From Simmondsia chinensis (taxonomy: Eukaryota; Streptophyta; Magnoliopsida; Caryophyllales; Simmondsiaceae), in the NCBI GenBank assembly GCA_018398585.1, contig JAGTTD010000015.1, positions 6,949,001 to 7,013,000 of the forward strand: a stretch of 64,000 nt of DNA, given 5' to 3'. Positions 54,526-64,000 of this stretch are shown here, in pieces. The position numbers and the translations under genes were made by a program. Numbering within the stretch: the first letter of the stretch is position 1; each line of letters opens with the position of its first letter. The notes under the pieces were generated by a model. The model did no database searches. It was given only the letters and a program-made list of their open reading frames with translations, and was not told the DNA's origin.

Positions 54526-54544
54526 TCCCACAGATGGCGCCAAT
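54526..54544 (-). other. Tat primer-binding site
   Basis: On the minus strand ATTGGCGCCATCTGTGGGA follows the 5' LTR directly. The same site, one base different, lies at 58766-58784 in the second element. The form is common in Tat-lineage elements. Confidence 0.8.
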
Positions 54545-54894
54545 TGTTTTTGTGTTTTTTGGTGAGGTTTGAAAAGGGGGAACTGGACTCAAGTTCCTCT
54601 CCCTTTGCCTTCCTATGCTCTTTGCTTTTATAGGGAATGGAGAGGGGTAGGCGGTATTAGTGAGAGGAGACAGTAGTGGAGAGAGGTAGGCGGTATTTGG
54701 TGGGAGGAGACTGGCCCTCTATGGAGTAAGAAAAGGGGGTACTGGGTGCCTATTTGTTTGGTAGGTAGTAAACAGCTGTCAATCTTTCTTAAGGGCCTAG
54801 TGGTATGTTAGGGAAGAGTTTTCCACGTAATTGCTGGACAATACCGCCTTTATGTAGGGGGCGGTACCGCCTTTATCTAGGGATATCCTCAATA
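54545..54894 (-). repeat. Tat 5' LTR
   Basis: Matches 37563-37890. Contains a short tandem duplication (GTACCGCCTTTATCTAGG-like) missing from the other copy. Confidence 0.85.
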
Positions 54895-54899
54895 TTTAC
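54895..54899 (+). repeat. Target-site duplication TTTAC, right (Tat element)
   Basis: Partner of 37558-37562. Confidence 0.75.
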
Positions 54900-57614
54900 C
54901 GAGGAGGAATAATTTGGTACATATACAACACAACCAAAATTTTTTAATTAAGACATATTAGGCTTTTGTCCAAAAACAAATTGTAAACAAGGGTCTTGAC
55001 GACAAGAAGTTGGTCTAGCAAAAAATTGCTTTGTAGCATGTTGTCTAGCAATACATTACAAGTTTTTAATTAAAGATTATACAAGTTCAATTTGTAAATG
55101 TATGTGCGCCCCAAAATGCTCACATGTTGTTTTAATTGTCATAAAATAATTATTAAATGCATGATATGTAAAATCTCCTGCATTCTGACATTGTATAATT
55201 CAGTAAATTAAGCTCTTAGTCGAATTAGTCGTGCTAGGAGTCTTTCAGATGCTACATTATCAGTGAATAATATACAAACATGTGACCAATATATTGAGAC
55301 GTCTCTTGATACCATAAATGTCTAAATGGTCCACATGATGAAATAATTGACCCACGTATGTGTCTTTGTTCATTTCTAAAAATATAGGAGATTTAATCCC
55401 AATTTTAGTTGAGGATGGTTTAATAATCATTGTCTTTAGTAAAAATAACACACGAAAATTTATTTAATATAAGAATCTTCTGGTTCATCAACGGGTGTCT
55501 ATAAAAATTGTTGACTCTCCTCATCATTACTGCAACCAGACAACCAAAGCGATCGTGCCAAGAATAAAAGTCTAATTGGATTTGTTAACTTCCGTTTAAC
55601 CATTGCGGTAGATATCTTGAACATAGCATCATTTATTTTTTCCTCAAAGGAGCAAGATATGTGCTCTTCCGAGGCTTTCTATTAGGTTTCAAACACCCTT
55701 TTTGTATTACCAGTCACTTTAACTAATTATAGCTAAGAAAAGTCTGCGGCACTTTCTGCTACCTAGTTATAAATCTGCACAATTAATCTTAACACGACTC
55801 ATATTTTTCAAGCATAAAATATACGTGTGTACTACACTGAAACTAAATTAATATATCAATATTATAACAAAACATTTCAAATAATCACAACATAGTAATA
55901 TGTTCTGAAATCTGCCCCATAATGACAATTTGAACTCGCCCAATTGTAATAATTAGACATGTCAAAAATAACACATATATGTAGTTAAATATCTCAAGAT
56001 GAAATGTCTATACATACAGTGTCCCAAAAATATATACATACTACTATACGAATTTGTATTTGATAAGATAATATTATCATATTAAAATTACGCATAATAT
56101 AGTACAAAAATATAGATTTAGAAAAAAGCTTTAATCAATTTGAATATGTTTATCACTTATCAAATAATCAATTCTCTCATTAGCATCCTAAAAAATATCA
56201 GAAATATAAAGATGCATTACATCAAGTAGAAAATGATCTATAACAAAATCCGTCTTTGCATGTTTCTCTTTTCCTTTCAACGATGCTTGGTAAAGATCTG
56301 CTTGTTTCACTACACAACATGTATGTGACCAATGATCCTTCATTTTCTTTTGATAATTGGCAACAAGTTTGTAAAGATACGGGGCCATAAGAGGACAAGC
56401 AAAAGCAACAGACCAAAACTGAGAAAACATGAATGCAAACGAAATACAAATAGAGCTAATATGCGCTAGAAGGTCATAGATACTAAAAATAACATAGGAA
56501 GTACCAGGATTAGGCTGGGAATGAGAGCACAGCCTTATAGCCAGGAAGGATAATAGGAAATCAAGTCACAACATTAGCCTGGTCCATCATTACAAATTGC
56601 TCGATGATAATGGATTCGTTACCATCAAAACTCAACCCGAGCTTCTTCCCAATTTCCTATGTACGCTCCCCTGCAAGAAGTTTCTTAGCCACTGTAACTT
56701 TTTTAACCCTTTTTCCTGCCTTCCTCTTTCTTCTTTTATTGCTCGAAGGCTCAAGTAACCTCTTCACACAGCTTCCGGGTAACATATCTTTAAGAAATTC
56801 TTGTAAGCCTCGCTTAATTTGCTTTTTTTTTTTTTTTTTTTTTCTTTTCCTTTTCTTTAGAGCTTTACAACCCTTTTTAGGCAAGCCAATACTGGGGTCA
56901 TGACGAGCAGACCCCATATTCCTCCTTCTCTCTCCTACCTTGCTAGATTACTCCACTGACCAATGATCTTTCATACAAAAATCCTAGCAATCTAGTTCCA
57001 TATCTTTTGACATATTTTGGACATCTATTCTTATTTTCCCATTTAAAAGAGGCATTTACGCATCTCTGCAAATAATGCAGAATATGCATTTTGTTTATGT
57101 TATTCGTATAATATTCGTGTTATAAAACGTATCTATATTTTTTCATTTAAAAAATAAAAAATAAAAATACTTATAGTTAAATTAAATATCCATATTCTAT
57201 ATTTTGCTAAATTTGTCATTTTTTGAACTCTAATAATATTTACCCTATAATTACTATATATTATGTTTATGTTACCGCTAAAACATTATCTTTTACTTTT
57301 AAAAGTCAACAACCTATTGACCAAAGGTTCACTATATATATATATCTTGAATAATACACAGATCTTTTAGAGCGTATTTAATTTTAGTACCTTACTTTAC
57401 TACCAAAGCCTGGGTTGAAGGCCAGGACCAAGTCCTCCTTAATCCAAACCACCTGTCAAAACTTTGGTTGAGCCGGCACTTCCGTACCTTCCAGTTTCAT
57501 AGACTAGCTTGAGCCAATATCGGTATTTTTTGATATTTATATATGGTACTAGGAAAAGAAAACTGATATGGACCCAACAATAGTTGAGGTGACGGAGCAA
57601 AGCTCATGGACACC
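54900..57614. other. AT-rich spacer, no gene supported
   Basis: Very AT-rich. Short minus-strand frames at 56188-56430 and 56657-56917 show no family features; the second is a Lys/Arg run produced by a T-rich tract (56822-56843). No transposon terminus was found. Confidence 0.4.
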
Positions 57615-58765
57615 TGTTGGGAAAAAAGTAAACCAGGTCAATAAGTCAACCATGGTACCAGACCTGGCGGCACCTACACACCACACGACCAGTAATTACC
57701 GTAAGGCCATGACGGTGGTAGCCTGGCGGCACTAAATATACCGCCACCAGCCCTAGTTACCATAAACCCCGGCACCGCTAAAATATAGCCTACACGGTGT
57801 CCAAGGTACCGCCCCACCATAGGCCTCGGTGCCGCCAACCCTGCCAACCATCAGCACACTAACGGTACATGCTCATCTCCCATTACTGTTAGGCTCCGCC
57901 TACCATGAAGGACCACCGCATCGCCTACCCTAGCTACCGCCAACTCTCACCATCATGGTACCGCCAATCCCAACTACCTCCTACCTACCTTCGGTGTACA
58001 ACCATCTTCCCCTGCTACTGCCTGCCTTCACCACCACTCATGGTATGCACTCACTGTCCCTCTATTATCATGCACAAACCCAGGTGGTACCACCACCCCT
58101 CTCAACCAATCACCACCAGGCGGTACCACCTCCTCTTTAACCAATAAGCTACCTTCACCTCCATGTTATGCAAAGCTACGCGGTACAACCCCAACCCGGC
58201 ATTACTGCCCAGCACTAACCAACTCCCCCTCTCCTATAAATACTAGCCTCACTTCCCTCATTCAACCCAAGCTCCTCAGGGCACCTTCACCCGATACTCA
58301 ACCCCAGCCCCATGGAGCCTTCTCCCTCATCCAGCCTGAGGCGTCAAGCCCCACACAGGCAATCCACTCCTGGGCCACACGCCTCACCTTCTCCCAACCA
58401 TCTCACGTCTCTCCCTTTACTAGGATTTGGGTTTGTTCCCTCCCCTCCGCGGTTATCATCCGACGTGCTTCTTCCTCTCCACGAGTCGACTTATGCTCAC
58501 CAGGTATCATTTACCTTATGCATATTTATTTATTACCGCTATCACTTCTCCTACTGACTTAGGCATCGGAGGGGTCCCCCGTGGTCCAAACCACCGCGGG
58601 TCCCTCTGACAGCCTTGCTCGTTTTGTAGGAGAGCCTGGGTTAAGCGCGCCAGTGGCTGCTTTCTTAAGTGAGGGTTGAGTCCCGCTCTCATCTAGAACC
58701 TACAAATATTTTTGCTTGCGGAATTTGGGTCTGGCTCACTGACTGAACCAAATTTAATCGAAACA
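57615..58765 (+). repeat. LTR of a second Tat-related element
   Basis: Starts TGTTGGGAAAAAAGT and ends AATCGAAACA, followed at once by a primer site. TATA box CCTATAAATACT at about 58234-58245. Rich in GGTACCGCC and GGCGGTACC words, as is the Tat LTR at 54545. No second copy lies inside the window, so the left edge rests on the TG motif and is provisional. Confidence 0.65.
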
Positions 58766-58784
58766 AAGGCGCCATCTATGGGAA
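58766..58784 (+). other. Primer-binding site of the second Tat-related element
   Basis: AAGGCGCCATCTATGGGAA directly follows the LTR; compare the Tat site at 54526-54544. Confidence 0.75.
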
Positions 58785-60260
58785 AGATAGCTTGCTAGCG
58801 CTTAACCTAGCACCACCTGCAAGACGCCAAAGACCCTCATACGGTTGGGGGCTGCGATACTCATACCAGGTAATTTATCTTTGAGGAAGTATGTTTTGAC
58901 AGGAAACCTTGGCGTTTACCTTAGGCCCAACACCGAACCCAAAACATCATCCACTGAGTCCTCTTTAAGCCCAAAATGGTATTACCTAAACCTGTCACGG
59001 CCAGGGGCTAAATAAGGTAAAACATAGTAAAAAAAATGGTAGCAGTAATAAAATAAAAAGTAAGGAGCCAATTACCATTGTTATTTCGTTTTTAAATTTC
59101 AAAATCCTAGGTTGTTAAAACGCTAAACCGTATACGAGTAACAACAACTAAATTGGCATAAGACACTGTTATATGTGAAGGCGGCAGGGTCCTTAACCCA
59201 AAGCGACCCAAATAAAGTAAAATTTGAGCCAGGGGGAAGACTACCGCCTAACACAAGAGTAACGCCCTCCAGGGGTTCCCTTCAATAATAATGCCGTCAC
59301 CACTTAATTAAGAAAATGCCCAAGGGGCACCAACGTTAATTCACAACGCCACGGCTCGTAGCCAACCATATCCATTTGGTTCCACTAACAATAGAATGTG
59401 GCGAAAACTCGCTAGTAGGAACTTCATCACTAATCTTAGGCTTAAGCCGCCACCAAACGAATCTAACAATGTTAACTTGGCGCACCCCCAAGAAACTTGG
59501 CTGCACCTGCAAGCTTGACCAGCTACAATCGCCCATGAGCTTGGCTAGATAGCTTCGTCAACTCTTTAAACGAGTATCTCACCAGAGGCAAAGTAAAAAC
59601 CATCACCAACAAACTTAAGCAACTCATTAGGATCAACAACGAGGCCAATTAGATTTTGTTTCTAGCAAAGCCTCGCCCATGAATTTGGCTTTGCACTATC
59701 CATTTTACCTAGGTGCTGCCGCCCATTGGGCCGCGTGTGCAGTAATGCCAATATACCTCGATGTCACGCCTTTTTATCTTTGACTAAGCGGTGCCGCCAA
59801 AAGACCCAACTAGGGGCTACCGCTAAGCTGCTCGTCCAGATACTATTGCCACAAAGGTAGCAGTGAAACACTCGTCACACTCGTCTGGGCTCATTCGCTC
59901 TCCAATAAAGAGGCTAATACTCTTAGAGCTAAGGATGAAGCCTCAAAAGACCCCTTACCTTCATGGTGCGAAGGGCACGTTATTCTACAGATTTACAAGG
60001 CACCCCTTGGTGCCTAATAAAGTCTACCACTTTTTAATGAGGCATGCGTAAGCCACAAGGCATGCTCATTGACAAAGGCACACAATCGCATTCTTGTTAG
60101 CGGTTTTATACACCCAAATAGAATGCCCATTTAGGCTGCCTCTTCACAACTACTTAATCTACCATTTATCAATGACGATTGGTAGCCGTATTCATATTCA
60201 CCAGTGACGACCGGTGGCAAAATTATATTATTTTTCCCCGTTATGACCCAGCAGGGCGCT
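58785..60260. other. Leader region, nothing recognised
   Basis: Non-coding by inspection, with no long frame. It is GC-richer than the DNA to its left and contains scattered GCCGCC words. Confidence 0.45.
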
Positions 60261-60289
60261 GGGGTCTTAACGTGCTAATGACTTATGTG

Positions 60290-60560
60290 AGTATTGTTGC
60301 GTTCAACCCAGTCCCTGGCCTGGGGCTTGACGTTCTATTTGATTTAAATTTAACCAAGTCCCTAGCCTGGACCTGGGAGCTTAACGTTTCTGGCATGATT
60401 TATGTTCAACCCAGTCCCTAGCCAGGGGCTAGGGGGCTTAACGTTTTCTATATGATTTATGTTCCCCGATGTGATTTACGTTCTCAAATATGATTTACGT
60501 GAATTACGTGAGTGTTACTTTTACGCGATCCATGTTAACCTAGCCCCGGACCGGGGGCTG
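60290..60560 (+). repeat. Tandem array of AACCCAGTCCCTAGCC units
   Basis: Four diverged units, each with a TCAACCCAGTCCCTGGCC-like start, a GGGGCT core and CTTAACGT, spaced roughly 50-60 bp, with a GATTTATG or GATTTACG end. Confidence 0.65.
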
Positions 60561-60674
60561 AAATTGTCATTCGCGGTAGACTCTCAATATTATCAGGAGC
60601 CCGTGATGGTGTATGCCCCATTGATACCAGGGAAGGTGTTGAGATTTGCTCTAAGTAGCATTGGGAGCTCAAAG

Positions 60675-60815
60675 ATAGGGGAGCCATAAGCCCTTCTCAG
60701 GCTGGCAATATTTAGTCGAGCCGTAAGCGCTTCTCAAGCGGGTAATACACATTTACACTGTAAGCCATTCTCACGCAGGTAAGACTCACTTGTGCCATAA
60801 GTCTTTCTCAGGCAG
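60675..60815 (+). repeat. About 37-bp tandem repeat, four units
   Basis: GCCATAAGCCCTTCTCAGG-type units with TAAG at 60686, 60724, 60761 and 60798, giving a 37-38-bp period. Confidence 0.75.
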
Positions 60816-60834
60816 GCATACTATACCTCCTCTA

Positions 60835-61480
60835 ACACCGGGGGCTGGTGGTTGTTTTTGCTCCAACTGAAATGGGAGCACGGAGTATTCGGGCGCGGTA
60901 AACTTTCACCTAATGTGAGAGCCCACGGTTAATTGTCCCCCACCTAACATCAGGGCGGGCGGTTGTTTTGCTCCAATTGAAATGGGAGCACAGAGTATTC
61001 GGGCGCGCTAAATTTTCACCTAACGTGAGAGCCCACGGTTATTTGCGCCCCACCTAGCATCGGGGCGGGTAGTTGTTTTTGCTCCAATTGAAATTAGAGC
61101 ATGGAGTATTCAGACGCTGTAAACTTTCACGTAACATAAGAGCCCATGGTTATTTGTGCTCCACCTAACATCAGGATGGGCGGTTGTTGTTGCTCCAATT
61201 GAAAGGGGAGCACGGAGTATTCGGGCACCGTAAACTTTCACTTAACGTGAGAGCCCGCGATTATTTGTGTCTCACCTAACATCGAGGCTGGTGGTTGTTT
61301 TTGCTCCAATTAAAATGGGGGCACAGAGTATTCGGGCGCAGTAAAATTTTACCTAATGTGAGAGCTCGCGGTTATTTGTGCCCCACCTAATATTAGGGCG
61401 GGTGGTTGTTCTGCTCCAACTAGTATTGGAGCACGGTTTACGCTCCAACTGACATAAGGAGCACGAGATGGGTTACGCTC
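60835..61480 (+). repeat. 111-bp tandem repeat array, about 5.5 units
   Basis: GCTCCAA starts at 60860, 60970, 61081, 61192, 61303 and 61413, spacing 110-111 bp. Each unit has GAGTATTCGGGCGC and CACCTAACATC. Read in reverse, part of the unit resembles the 65-bp unit of the Tat element (TGGGGCGCAAATAACCG against TGGGGCACAAACAACTG). Confidence 0.85.
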
Positions 61481-61703
61481 CAACCAACCGTTGGAAACCA
61501 GGATTATTTTTCATAATACGGTACAACCCGACTCACGGCTAGGGGCTGGGAGTTAAAAATATTATTCACAATACACCGCGCCTCAACCCATGGCTGAGGA
61601 CCGAGGGCTCAGCCCTTCGTAACTTAGCCAAAAATTAAGGTCCAAAAGCTAACACTTTACATATCCATAATATAAAGCCTAAGAGCAAGTAATAAAACCC
61701 ACA

Positions 61704-62090
61704 AGAAAGCACAAGCTGGTGGCTCCCGGAGACCACGCCAAGAATTAATAAATTGGATGAAGCAACGTCCACAATAACGATTGCTCATTCACGAGTAATG
61801 CCTCCAATCAGGAATACAATTCCTAGAGGCTGCACCTGGAATTAACAAAGTAAATGAGGCAACGTCTTCAGTAACCGTTGCTCATCCACGAGTAACACCT
61901 CCAATCAGGAATACAATTCCTAGAGGCTGCACCCGGAATTAACAAAGTAAATGTGGCAACGTCTTCAATAACCGTTGCTCGACCATAAATAATGCCTCTG
62001 ATTAGGAATACAATTTCTAGAGGCCATACCAAGAATTAGCAAATTAGAAGGGGCAACGCCCACATTAACTACTCACACAAGCAATTATAG
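61704..62090 (+). repeat. 97-bp tandem repeat array, about 3.5 units
   Basis: CCTCCAATCAGGAATAC-type words at 61801, 61898 and 61995, an exact 97-bp spacing, with AATTCCTAGAGGCTGCACC in each unit. Confidence 0.85.
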
Positions 62091-62519
62091 GTACCTCCCA
62101 GTACCCTACCATGGAAACAACAACAAACATGATCATTAAAGGGATTAAGTCCTCTAAGCCTTAAAATATATCCCAAAAGCTAAAACACTTCTTTTAACGA
62201 TAACACTGGCCACAAGCCAAAATACCCCAAAAAGTGGGTAAGCTAATGCTTGACTAAGGGAGGGTATGACTTAGTCCCTCACTCTTTAAGACATTAAAGT
62301 TACTCAAGCCCTTTACTAACATAAAGCCATTCGTCGATAGTAAGCACATTGACAAACACTCAAACACGCACACATTCCAAACGCTTTAAACAAAATACTT
62401 TTTTATACAAAGTAGTCAATAAAACACCATTTTAAAGGTACGTGTAACATGAGTATGTTTACAACAAAAATAGACTAAACACTAATAAAATGATGTTAAA
62501 ACCAAAAATAATACTTCAA

Positions 62520-64000
62520 TCTTCCTGGTCATTCTGGCTACTGGACCTATCTTCCACCTCGTCTTCCATCTCTTTGTTCACCTCGTCCGCAATCTGCTGA
62601 AGAAGGGCGTTATCAAGCTGAGGAAGCATCCCACACCTTCTCTTGAAATTTAGCTAAGGCCTTGTCTGCTCCATCCCAATACCACTCGCTTTGTTCCTCA
62701 GAAAAATTGGAACTAGCTAAGTAATCCGCCATCGCCACCTCTCTAGCGCTAGCCAACCGAGAGTGAATTTCAGCAAGAAACCTTTCAAGCTTAACTTGAG
62801 ATTCCTGAACGGATACTCACGGTTCATTTTTTTCGGTCTTCAACCCTACAATTTCAGCCTTCAGCTTTTCAATCTTAGTCTTTAACTCTTCATTTGTCCT
62901 CGCCTGGCATTGCTCAACCTCTTGAGAATGCTTCAGTGCAGCTAAGGAAGATACTAGTTCATTCTGAAGGTGTTGAAGGTTGGAGTCTTTTTCTGATAAA
63001 GCCGCCAATGCTACCCCCATCGCACTAAACCCCTAAAAACACAAGCATAAAACGCATAAGACGCAAAAGAAAATTGTAAAATAAGGAAAGAAGAAGTTTG
63101 TACTTGAGAAATGAGAGACGCCAACTCAACCAAAGGGACTCCGTACTCTCTTCCCAAATCCCTAGACGAAAACTCCTTTAAACTTTGACTAAGGGAATCA
63201 AAGCTACAACCAACTGATGTGGAAGAAGATGGCTCCGGGCCCCTTAGCCTCTCTCCAGGCCCACGTTCACTGCTCAAACCCGCAACAATATCCCCTTCAG
63301 GGATCTCTGAAGGTAGGTCCCTTTCCGCCAAAGGAAAGCCTTCCACCCCCAACTTAGGCTCTACATCAGTAGTAAGATCCTCTTAGGATACAAGAGCTCG
63401 AGTGCTTCCTAAACGACGACGCTTATGTGAATGCGCCTTCTTCGTAGAGTATGACGAAGGCTAGTGTGACGACGTTCGTGTTGCTTTAAGCTTTTTTAGA
63501 GCAGCATGCCTCCGTTGCCCCTTCTTGCTGGTAGGAAGAGAAGACAAACTCCAAATGTCTAACTCCTCAAGCGCTTCAGCTACGGGAAAGAAAGAAAGGT
63601 AAGTACAAGACCCGTTAGCAAAAAGAGAATAACCGAGCACATGTACAAAAATGTGTACCTGGATACGGTTTCTTGCTTAAGCCAGCCTTTGCTAAAATAA
63701 TTTCCTGCTCTAGCATCTCCCTTGTGGCCAGAAACTTACCTCTTTAAAATCCCCAGTAAAATAGTCATATATAGCACGTTTCTCTAAGGTCAAAGTGTCA
63801 AGCGCCGGTTCAGGAGGCTTATATACCGGCTGCCATTTCATGGGGTAATGGGGACGACTCGGGGGTTTAACCTAAATAAACTTACTTAACAAGTTTTTTG
63901 TGTTAGAAGGAAGGCTTTTGATAAAGGTAGCCCCGCCTCGACGCTAAAAGATGTCTCACTATTTACTACCTTCGCTTGAAGTAGGACATCAAAAACATTA
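62520..64000 (-). pseudogene. Antisense coiled-coil ORF of the second Tat-related element
   Basis: Minus-strand exons. Segment 63352-63106 (VEGFPLAERDLPSEIPEG ... LVELASLIS) is followed by a GT...AG intron of about 80 bp (about 63105-63023). The coiled-coil exon (63020-62817) follows, with MGVALAALSEKDSNLQHLQ and Glu/Lys heptads. An acidic C-terminus follows near 62520-62600. The intron position and the Met-x-Ala-Leu start of the next exon match the Tat antisense ORF at about 48239-48360, so the two are homologous. The upstream part (63400-64000) shows Lys/Arg-rich sequence and stops; the N-terminus is outside the window. Confidence 0.6.

Larger units (their letters stand above)
37563..54894 (-). 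mobile_element. Tat-type Ty3/gypsy element, 17.3 kb with nested copia
   Basis: Minus-strand order: 5' LTR (54894-54545), primer site, gag, protease, RT-RNase H, archaeal-type RNase H, integrase (to about 49395). An antisense ORF follows (46001-48908), then tandem repeats (40250-39550), an F-box-like antisense pseudogene (39156-38006), a purine tract and the 3' LTR (37890-37563). A 5-bp duplication TTTAC flanks it. A 5366-bp copia element (40393-45758) is inserted between the repeats and the antisense ORF. The second RNase H and the antisense ORF are known features of the Tat lineage. Confidence 0.85.
57615..64000 (+). mobile_element. Tat-related LTR element without gag-pol (left part)
   Basis: LTR, primer site, about 1.5 kb of unassigned leader, four tandem arrays (60290-62090) and a minus-strand coiled-coil ORF (62520-64000). 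No gag, protease, RT or integrase can be read between the primer site and the ORF. The other LTR is beyond the window. This fits a large non-autonomous derivative. Gag-pol could still lie to the right. Confidence 0.55.

Noticed and set aside
56657..56917. Lysine-rich basic protein on the minus strand
   Set aside because: Most of its charge comes from a T-rich tract; no domain and no neighbouring exons are evident.
1..64000. Defence system, biosynthetic cluster or other host gene system
   Set aside because: I found no host gene set. All recognisable coding sequence belongs to transposable elements or one probable captured fragment.

Overview
The window is plant nuclear DNA, almost certainly from an angiosperm with a large, repeat-rich genome. 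The evidence is Ty1/copia elements, a chromovirus, a Tat-type Ty3/gypsy element with an archaeal-type RNase H, an RTE-type LINE, hAT- and Mutator-like non-autonomous elements, and SINE-like sequences. No intact host gene is visible. There are no prokaryotic operons, no CRISPR array and no tRNA gene that I can support. Most coding sequence is retrotransposon gag-pol in various stages of decay.

Region by region. 1-1000: two copies of a short element with a 5S-rRNA-like head joined to the 3' tail of an RTE LINE; the second copy has a 20-bp target-site duplication. 985-17365: an old minus-strand copia element (copia-A), broken first by a truncated plus-strand copia fragment (3358-5145). It is broken again by an LTR-internal-LTR-internal-LTR array of a second copia family (copia-B, 5864-17266), which is flanked by one 5-bp duplication (CAACG). 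17996-19345: minus-strand RTE LINE remnants around an L1-like 3' end. 20892-25048: a full-length but decayed RTE LINE with a 14-bp target-site duplication. 26905-34763: a small non-autonomous LTR element. A chromovirus (27891-32954, duplication AATGG) is inserted in its internal domain, and a hAT-like element (33485-34533) in its right LTR. The hAT-like element itself contains an RTE tail. 36185-36750: another hAT-like non-autonomous element.

37563-54894: a 17.3-kb minus-strand Tat-type gypsy element (duplication TTTAC). It has gag, protease, RT, RNase H, a second archaeal-type RNase H and integrase, then an antisense ORF with a putative gypsy-associated (Transposase_28-like) domain and coiled coil. 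Beyond that are exact 53-bp and 65-bp tandem repeats and an antisense F-box-like pseudogene next to the 3' LTR. A copia element (copia-C, 40393-45758, duplication CCTTT) is nested inside it, and a Mutator-like MITE (9-bp duplication) sits in the copia 3' LTR. 57615-64000: the left part of a second Tat-related element with an LTR, the same type of primer-binding site and several tandem arrays. It carries the antisense coiled-coil ORF but no gag-pol inside the window.

How the parts work together. The full-length RTE LINE carries the same 3' tail as the 5S-headed SINEs, so it is a plausible source of the enzymes that move them. The Tat-related LTR element without gag-pol looks like a non-autonomous partner of the complete Tat element. 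The copia-B units share a catalytic-site substitution and an in-frame stop, so the array is probably immobile. Boundaries given with target-site duplications are firm; boundaries of the oldest pieces are approximate.
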